Positions 58,935 through 64,000 of a DNA stretch of 64,000 bases are shown in pieces. Both the position numbers and the translations under genes were made by a program. Within the stretch, counting starts at the first letter, position 1. Each line of letters starts with the position of its first letter. The notes under the pieces were generated by a model that was not told the DNA's origin, ran no database searches, and saw nothing but the letters and a program-made list of their open reading frames with translations. Origin of the DNA: Pseudolabrys sp. (GTDB lineage: Bacteria > Pseudomonadota > Alphaproteobacteria > Rhizobiales > Xanthobacteraceae); the NCBI GenBank assembly GCA_030684935.1, contig JAUXXH010000016.1, positions 29,190 to 93,189 on the forward strand, in the 5' to 3' direction.

Positions 58935-59755
58935 CGCGAAGGCTCCGCGCTCAGTTCGCTTCGGATCTCCTCGGCGAAATGCAGCGTCATGTGCCGCCGC
59001 CACGCCGGCAGCCCGTGCATGTCGTCGTGATAGGCCGTGATGTCGCGTTCGAGGCGGGCGCGCAATTCAGCGGCCGACGGCATGGTGGCAAAGGCGAGCC
59101 TGACCGGGTGCGGCGTCGATGCGGTGACGGTGAGCACAAAGCCGGCATCCTTCGGCGCGCGGGTGCCGATCAGCAGCGCCGCCGAGCGGCCGACCGGCGT
59201 AAGCGAGATCTGCCGAAACGCCGTGCGCCGCGTCAGCGCCGCCGTGGAAATATCGATCCGGCGCAAAATTTCGCCGGGCAGGAGCACATTGCGCTCAGCC
59301 GCGGTGACGAAGGAAGCCGCATCGATGCGGCGCTCGCCGCCGTCCGGAGTCCAGATTGTGCAGACGCCGTTGAGCGCGGCGGCGAGCGAAATCATCGGCC
59401 CGGCCGGCAGCGCCAGACACAGATTGCCGCCGACGGTGGCGGTGTTCCAGACCTTGAACGAGGCGAGGAAGGCGCGGCAGCACTGGCCGATCAGCGGCGC
59501 GGCGGTCCATTCCACCGGCGCGGCGAGCGAATCGAGTTCGGCGACGGTGCAGGTTGCGGCAATCTCCAGCCCCGCCGGGGTGCGGCGCAGCGGCTCCCAG
59601 CCGAGCGCCGCCAGGTCGATCAGGCGCGAGAGGCGCGGCTGCGGCTCGGAGAACAGCCAGGTGCCGCCGCCGAGAAAGGCGTCGCCCTCGCGCCAGCCGG
59701 GCAGCGCCTCGCGTGTTTGCGGCCGCGCCACCGCGGTGATGGTGTTCAGGTCCAT
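58931..59755 (-). CDS. FAD-binding subunit of xanthine dehydrogenase-family enzyme
   Basis: 274 residues. FLGGGTWLFSEPQ corresponds to the FAD-binding loop and FKVWNTATVGGNLCLALPAGPM to the second FAD segment (quoted in part), followed by the CO-dehydrogenase-flavoprotein C-domain. It passes electrons from the iron-sulfur clusters to NAD or another acceptor. ATG 59755 is the first good start. It is the first gene of this two-gene minus-strand operon. Confidence 0.9.
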   Translation of the reverse strand: MDLNTITAVARPQTREALPGWREGDAFLGGGTWLFSEPQPRLSRLIDLAALGWEPLRRTPAGLEIAATCTVAELDSLAAPVEWTAAPLIGQCCRAFLASFKVWNTATVGGNLCLALPAGPMISLAAALNGVCTIWTPDGGERRIDAASFVTAAERNVLLPGEILRRIDISTAALTRRTAFRQISLTPVGRSAALLIGTRAPKDAGFVLTVTASTPHPVRLAFATMPSAAELRARLERDITAYHDDMHGLPAWRRHMTLHFAEEIRSELSAEPSR

Positions 59756-59785
59756 GGGGCAAACTCGGTACCACGAACGCCGCTC

Positions 59786-59858
59786 ATTCCCGCGCAAGCG
59801 GGAATCCAGGGTCCCAAGCTCAGCGTGTGCGACTCCTGGCCCCCCGCTTTCGCGGGGG
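59786..59858. repeat. Two-hairpin intergenic repeat, copy A
   Basis: ATTCCCGC-GCAA-GCGGGAAT (59786-59805), then CCCCCGC-TTTC-GCGGGGG (59841-59858). The same two hairpins in the same order occur at 62204-62281. Located between divergent genes, upstream of the 8-oxoguanine deaminase. Confidence 0.8.
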
Positions 59859-59928
59859 TGAGCGGAGCAGAATGCTGGTCCTGAACTTGTATCGCACTAT
59901 AGTCACACCGGTCTGAACGAGGATGACG

Positions 59929-61287
59929 ATGACCGAATCGATCTGGATCAAGGACCCGCTGGCGATCCTGGCCGACGGAGCCGAGCGCGGCATCGTCGTG
60001 TCGGACGGCCAGATCGTCGAACTCGTCGCCAAAGGCCGCGAGCCCGCGACGCCCGGCGCGAAAGCCTTCGCCGCCAACGATCATGTCGTGCTCCCCGGCC
60101 TGATCAACACCCATCATCATTTCTACCAGACTTTGACCCGCGCCGTGCCGGCCGCGCTCGACCGCGAACTGTTTCCGTGGCTGAAGGCACTGTATCCGAT
60201 CTGGGCGCGCATGACTCCGGATGCGCTCGACGCCGCGGTGACGGTGGCGATGGCCGAACTGATGCTGTCCGGCTGCACCACCACCACCGACCACCATTAC
60301 GTGTTCCCGGCCGGTCTCGAGGATGGCATCGACATCGAGGTCGCCGCGGCCAAGCGCCTCGGCCTTCGCACGCTGCTGACGCGCGGTTCGATGAACCTGT
60401 CGGAGCGTGACGGCGGCCTGCCGCCGGACTCCGTCGTGCAGGACGAGGACACGATCCTGGCCGACAGCCAGCGGCTGGTCGAGCGCTATCACGAGCGCGG
60501 CGATGCGGCGATGACCCAGATCGCGCTGGCGCCGTGCTCGCCGATTTCGGTCACCACGTCGCTGATGAAGGCGACCGCTGCGCTGGCGGCGAAGCTCGAC
60601 GTGCGGCTGCACACCCATCTGGCCGAGACGCAGGACGAGAATGCGTTCTGCGAGGAATTGTACGGCTGCCGGCCGCTCGATTATCTGGAGGACTGCGGCT
60701 GGCTCAACAGCCGCGTCTGGCTGGCGCACGGCGTTCACTTCAGCGCCGAGGAGATGCCGCGCATGGCGAAGGCGGGCGTGAGCATCTGCCACTGCGCCTG
60801 CAGCAATCAGACGCTGGCCTCCGGCTGCTGTCCGGTCTGCGATCTCGAGGCGGCGGGTGTGAACATCGGGCTGGGCGTCGATGGCTCTGCCTCGAACGAC
60901 GAATCCAACCTGATGCAGGAGGTGCGCGCGGCGTTTCTGGTGCAGCGGGCGCGCTATGGCGTCAAGGCCGTCAGCCACAAGGATGCGCTGCGCTGGGCCA
61001 CCAAGGGCTCGGCATCTTGCGTCGGCCGGCCCGAACTGGGCGAGATCGCGGTTGGCAAGCGCGCCGATCTGGCGTTGTTCAAGCTCGACGAATTGCGCTT
61101 CTCCGGTTACGGCGATCCGCTGGCGGCGCTGGTGCTGTGCGGCGCGCACCGCGCCGACCAGGTGATGATCAACGGCCGCTGGACCGTCGAGAATGGTGTC
61201 ATCCCCGGGCTCGATCTCGGCGCTCTGATGCGCCGTCATCAGGACGCGGCCCGCAAGATGGTGGGGCAGGGCGCCGTCAGCGGTTAA
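59929..61287 (+). CDS. 8-oxoguanine deaminase-like amidohydrolase
   Basis: 452 residues. Metal ligands in NTHHHFYQTL, a substrate segment TTTTDHHYVFPAG, HTHLAET, LAHGVHF and the aspartate in GVDGSASND fit the COG0402 amidohydrolases annotated as 8-oxoguanine deaminases, which convert 8-oxoguanine to urate. The adjoining urate-degrading genes agree with that. An ATG at 59923 is only one base from GAGG, so ATG 59929 is the likelier start. Its stop codon overlaps the stop of the convergent UraD-UraH gene. Confidence 0.88.
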   Translation: MTESIWIKDPLAILADGAERGIVVSDGQIVELVAKGREPATPGAKAFAANDHVVLPGLINTHHHFYQTLTRAVPAALDRELFPWLKALYPIWARMTPDALDAAVTVAMAELMLSGCTTTTDHHYVFPAGLEDGIDIEVAAAKRLGLRTLLTRGSMNLSERDGGLPPDSVVQDEDTILADSQRLVERYHERGDAAMTQIALAPCSPISVTTSLMKATAALAAKLDVRLHTHLAETQDENAFCEELYGCRPLDYLEDCGWLNSRVWLAHGVHFSAEEMPRMAKAGVSICHCACSNQTLASGCCPVCDLEAAGVNIGLGVDGSASNDESNLMQEVRAAFLVQRARYGVKAVSHKDALRWATKGSASCVGRPELGEIAVGKRADLALFKLDELRFSGYGDPLAALVLCGAHRADQVMINGRWTVENGVIPGLDLGALMRRHQDAARKMVGQGAVSG

Positions 61288-62171
61288 CTGCCGCGGTACG
61301 TGGAATAGCTCCACGGCGTCATGGCCAGCGGCACGTGGTAGTGGCCTTCCGGCTCGGCGATCGAAAAGCGGATCGGCACCACGTCGAGGAATGGCGGGTC
61401 GGCCAGGGGCACGCCGCGGGCGCTGTAATAGGCGGCCACGGAAAACCGCAGCTCATAACGTCCGATCGGCAGCGGCCGGCCGCCGATCAGCGGCGCATCG
61501 GTGCGGCCGTCTGTGTTGGTGACGGCGCGCAGCAGCACGCGGTCGGCGGCGGCGGCCGACAGTTCGCGCAGTTCGATGGCGATGCCTTCGGCCGGCTTGC
61601 CGGCGTGGTTGTCGAGCACATGAGTCGACAGCCGTCCTGTAACCGGGAGCTTGTCCGGCGCGGTGACGCGGCCGTCGAGCCGCAGCGCGGCGATGCGGAA
61701 GATTTCGCCCAGCGCGGTGTCGAACTCGTCGGCCGCGCCATGGGCGATGCGCCGCTCGAACTGGCGCAGGATCGAATCCTTGCTGTGCCGGCGTACGCAG
61801 ACGATGAAGGGAATGCCGAACTTCGCCTGATAGGCGTCGTTGAGTTCATGGAAGCGGGCATATTCCGCGTCGGTCAGCCGGTCGAGCCCGACGCTGGCCT
61901 GCTCGTTCGTCGAATCGGCGGTCAGCGCGCCGGCCCGCGCCGCCTTGCCGGCGAGATCGGGATGCGCTTTCACCAGCGCCTGCTGCCGGTCTTTCGATGC
62001 GGCGCGCACCGCCTCTGTCATGGCGGCGTGCAAGTCGGCCAGCGTCGCGAACGGTCGCTTTGCGCTGACCGCCTGTGCCACCCAGGGCGAGTGCTCGTAG
62101 ATGTCGGCCAACGCCGCGGTGAAGTCGGCGTCGCTGAGGGCGTTGAGGGCGGCGAGGGTGTAAGATGTCAT
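61284..62171 (-). CDS. Bifunctional OHCU decarboxylase (UraD) - hydroxyisourate hydrolase (UraH) fusion
   Basis: 295 residues. The N-terminal part (about 1-165) is UraD, with AHPDLAG and the FIVCVRRHSKDSIL segment. The C-terminal part (about 180-295) is the transthyretin-like UraH, with GRLSTHVLDNHAGKPA and the terminal YSTYRGS that ends the active site. Order of domains is reversed relative to reaction order: UraH opens 5-hydroxyisourate and UraD then makes S-allantoin. ATG 62171 is taken as the start; the frame extends to 62198. Confidence 0.93.
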   Translation of the reverse strand: MTSYTLAALNALSDADFTAALADIYEHSPWVAQAVSAKRPFATLADLHAAMTEAVRAASKDRQQALVKAHPDLAGKAARAGALTADSTNEQASVGLDRLTDAEYARFHELNDAYQAKFGIPFIVCVRRHSKDSILRQFERRIAHGAADEFDTALGEIFRIAALRLDGRVTAPDKLPVTGRLSTHVLDNHAGKPAEGIAIELRELSAAAADRVLLRAVTNTDGRTDAPLIGGRPLPIGRYELRFSVAAYYSARGVPLADPPFLDVVPIRFSIAEPEGHYHVPLAMTPWSYSTYRGS

Positions 62172-62203
62172 TGTCGGCCCGGGCGTTGCGCCATTCACCG
62201 TTC

Positions 62204-62281
62204 ATTCCCGCGTAAGCGGGAATCCAGGGAGGCAGCATTCAGCGTAGCATTTTTCTGTTCTGGGTCCCCGCTTTCGCGGGG
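62204..62281. repeat. Two-hairpin intergenic repeat, copy B
   Basis: ATTCCCGC-GTAA-GCGGGAAT (62204-62223) and CCCCGC-TTTC-GCGGGG (62266-62281). Same orientation as copy A at 59786. It separates the UraD-UraH gene from puuD, so the two may not be tightly co-transcribed. Confidence 0.8.
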
Positions 62282-62295
62282 ACGAACGGAAACTT

Positions 62296-63492
62296 TCACT
62301 GCACCGGCGCCCCGGCGGCGAGCCAGGCGGCCAGAATGCGGCGGTCGTCGTCCGACAGTTCGGTGACATTGCCCGGCGGCATGGCGTTGGAGCGCACCGC
62401 GTTGATGTCGATCAGGCTGGCATGCAGCTTGATGCTTTCCGCATCGTCCAGCCGCACGCCCTTCGGCGCGGCGGTGATGCCGGTCCAGACCGGCTCGCTG
62501 GTGTGGCACATGCTACAGCGCGAGATGACGATCTCCTGCACCGAGGCGAAGCTCGGCGTCGCCGGCAGTGCCCCTGTGGTGACGCCGCGCGGTCCCGCCG
62601 CCGACAGTAGGCCGATGGCGATCATGCCGGCCGCCGCCACGCCCCAGGTCCACCACGGGCTGCCTTTGCCGGCGTGCCGCGAATTGTAGAAGTGCCGGAT
62701 CACCGGGCCGATCAACAGCACGATGGCGACGATCAACCAGTTGTACTGCGTGGCGAAGAACAACGGATAATGGTTGCTCAGCATCAGGAACACGACCGGC
62801 AGCGTCAGGTAATTGTTGTGCACCGAGCGCTGCTTGCCGATGGCGCCCCAGAACGGATCGGGCTCCTTGCCGGCGATCATCGCGGCGACGATCTTCTTCT
62901 GGTACGGGATGATGACGACAAACACGTTCGCCACCATGATGGTGCCGATCAGCGCGCCGATCTGGGTGAAGGCGCCGCGGCCGCTGAACACGTGGGTGAA
63001 GGCGTAGGTCAGTCCGACCAGGAACACGAAGCCGACCAGCGACAGCGCCAGCTCATGCTTGCCGAGCGGCGAGCGGCACATCACCTCGTAGGCGATCCAG
63101 GCGGCGGCCAGGCTGAAGAACGCGATCCCCGCCGCCGCCGGCGCGCTCATGTCGAGCACCGCCTTGTCGATCAGGAACAACTCGGCGCTCAGGTAGTAGA
63201 CGACCACCAGCAGCGCGAAGCCGGACAGCCACGTGGCGTAGGCCTCCCATTTGAACCAGGTCAGATGGTCCGGCATCTGCGACGGCGCCACCATGAACTT
63301 GATCATCTGGTAGAAGCCGCCGCCGTGCACCTGCCAGGCTTCGCCCTTCACGCCCGCGGGCAGGCCGGGGTGATGCCGCAGGCTGTGGTCGAGGTGCATG
63401 AAGTAGAACGAGCTGCCGATCCAGGCCATGCCGGCGATGACGTGCAACCAGCGGATAATGGCGCTCAGCCATTCAGTGAGAACAACATCCAA
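62296..63492 (-). CDS. puuD: Membrane urate hydroxylase PuuD with C-terminal cytochrome c domain
   Basis: About 398 residues. Eight or nine transmembrane helices from WLHVIAGMAWIGSSFYFMHLDHSL (quoted in part) through NNYLTLPVVFLMLSNHYP form the urate-oxidising membrane domain. A C-terminal cytochrome c domain has CSMCH and a distal Met in NAMPPGN. It oxidises urate to 5-hydroxyisourate with electrons going to the respiratory chain. Starts at TTG 63492 (AAGG nine bases upstream) or TTG 63501. Its products go to the adjacent UraD-UraH fusion. Confidence 0.92.
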   Translation of the reverse strand: MDVVLTEWLSAIIRWLHVIAGMAWIGSSFYFMHLDHSLRHHPGLPAGVKGEAWQVHGGGFYQMIKFMVAPSQMPDHLTWFKWEAYATWLSGFALLVVVYYLSAELFLIDKAVLDMSAPAAAGIAFFSLAAAWIAYEVMCRSPLGKHELALSLVGFVFLVGLTYAFTHVFSGRGAFTQIGALIGTIMVANVFVVIIPYQKKIVAAMIAGKEPDPFWGAIGKQRSVHNNYLTLPVVFLMLSNHYPLFFATQYNWLIVAIVLLIGPVIRHFYNSRHAGKGSPWWTWGVAAAGMIAIGLLSAAGPRGVTTGALPATPSFASVQEIVISRCSMCHTSEPVWTGITAAPKGVRLDDAESIKLHASLIDINAVRSNAMPPGNVTELSDDDRRILAAWLAAGAPVQ

Positions 63493-63590
63493 GACGAGCA
63501 ACCTTCAATTCAACGCCGGCCCTGTCACCATGGCAGATCGCCGCCGGTGTGTTCAAGTGTGGCGGCCAATCCGCTCGCCGCATATTCGGC

Positions 63591-63743
63591 GTCATGCCCG
63601 GGCTTGACCCGGGCATCCATGATGAGGAGCATTTCCGTGAAGCCATACGTTAAGGCTGTCTATGACGCATGGCATCATGGATGGCCGGGTCAAGTGTCAC
63701 GGCCGGGCCGGCCGAAGGCCGGACCCGGTTGCCCGGCCATGAC
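63591..63743. repeat. Palindromic intergenic repeat related to the etfB-etfA element
   Basis: Begins GTCATGCCCGGGCTTGACCCGGGCATCC (given in part) and ends CCCGGCCATGAC. Contains CCCGGG-CTTGA-CCCGGG and GGCCGGGTCAAG arms plus the GGCCGGCCGAAGGCCGG palindrome. It shares the CCGGGCTTG core with the repeat at 17361-17449. Confidence 0.7.
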
Positions 63744-63761
63744 GGCTGATGCAGGGCGTCT

Positions 63762-64000
63762 CTTGACTTAATACCTAGGTTTAAATACTCTGCTTCCGTC
63801 CGGTCCATCGAGGGGCGTCTCCGGAGACGCAACGAGAGACGGGACCGGATGCGGCGCCTGCGGGCGGGGCTCGTAACCCCGCACCCGGGAGGCCCTGGGA
63901 CGCCGTCCGGCCCCACTACGGGGGTCTGCCTTCAATGGCTGGACGTGAGGACGACCGGGCGAAAGCGCCCGTACGGATGGGCCTGAGGCACATCCCGTCG
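63762..64000 (+). ncRNA. Candidate structured non-coding RNA at the window edge
   Basis: No convincing coding frame. Successive perfect helices: GTCCGGTCC (63798-63806) with GGACCGGAT (63842-63850) enclosing GCGTCT-CCGG-AGACGC (63815-63830); GCGGGG-CTCGTAA-CCCCGC (63864-63882); GGAC-GCC-GTCC (63898-63908); CCCC-ACTAC-GGGG (63911-63923); TGCC-TTCAAT-GGCT (63927-63940); CGGGCG-AAAG-CGCCCG (63956-63971). An AT-rich stretch with a TTGACT box at 63763 precedes it and could be a promoter. Known GC-rich multi-helix RNAs of this size include the omega RNA/HEARO that lies upstream of IscB and group II intron parts. I cannot tell which, if any, applies. Strand is assumed. Confidence 0.45.

Noticed and set aside
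63591..63743. Possible CRISPR-like or attachment-site repeats near the right edge
   Set aside because: There is one inverted palindromic element, not regularly spaced direct repeats.
62674..63771. Plus-strand open frame (365 codons) opposite puuD
   Set aside because: His/Gln/Asp-rich shadow running on into a palindromic repeat, no domain.
63951..63976. Group II intron domain V
   Set aside because: The CGGGCG-AAAG-CGCCCG hairpin superficially resembles it, but the conserved AGC/GAAA arrangement and boundary sequences are not seen and no reverse transcriptase frame lies upstream.

Overview
The window is GC-rich, densely packed chromosomal DNA of an alphaproteobacterium, most likely a hyphomicrobialean (rhizobial) relative of Rhodopseudomonas, Bradyrhizobium or Pseudolabrys. 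This is inferred from the gene set: a TIGR02302 protein downstream of lysA, the argH-lptM-lysA order, ExoD, TlpA, a PduO-type adenosyltransferase, and rhizobial-type intergenic palindromes. No rRNA gene or CRISPR array was seen.

Layout. 1-9107: the end of an assimilatory nitrate reductase overlapping siroheme synthase, then pfkB, a DUF3108 protein, an L,D-transpeptidase lipoprotein, a CocE-type hydrolase and a SCO protein. 9078-15544 is accessory. A toxin-antitoxin pair sits between 35-bp duplications of the SCO gene 3' end. A GT2 glycosyltransferase gene is split by a 3,729-bp IS1595-type transposon (10644-14372) with perfect 26-bp inverted repeats and an 8-bp target duplication. The transposon carries a tRNA-Thr(UGU)-like gene with an enlarged D-loop, two small DNA-binding-type proteins, a protein with a predicted membrane segment, and a duplicated palindromic operator between divergent promoters.

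15689-37373: a HIG1-type membrane protein, cobalamin adenosyltransferase, etfBA (etfA displaced by a palindromic repeat), a 3-hydroxybutyryl-CoA dehydrogenase, a minus-strand ArsR/SRPBCC/VOC/DUF899/GST group, MarC, tlpA divergent from argH, an SLC13 permease, lptM-lysA, TIGR02302, an O-antigen ligase, a Tm-1-like/TIM-barrel pair, a divergent pyrophosphatase and ExoD.

37607-43002 is a cytochrome oxidase operon (ctaG, CopD-like, coxB, a subunit I/III fusion, a small membrane protein) whose subunit I lacks the usual K-channel lysine. 43091-44452 holds small genes and ku. 44674-56028 is an 11-gene operon, nearly all joined by start/stop overlaps. It encodes CoA activation, dehydrogenation, hydration, oxidation and a MenB/BadI-type ring-cleaving hydrolase, which suggests catabolism of an alicyclic or aromatic acid. 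The etfBA products could take electrons from its dehydrogenase.

56223-63492 is a purine catabolism block: a xanthine-dehydrogenase-family enzyme, an 8-oxoguanine deaminase, a UraD-UraH fusion and the membrane urate hydroxylase PuuD. Together these would take purines through urate to allantoin. The last ~240 bases (63762-64000) are non-coding and rich in perfect hairpins, a candidate structured RNA cut off by the window edge.
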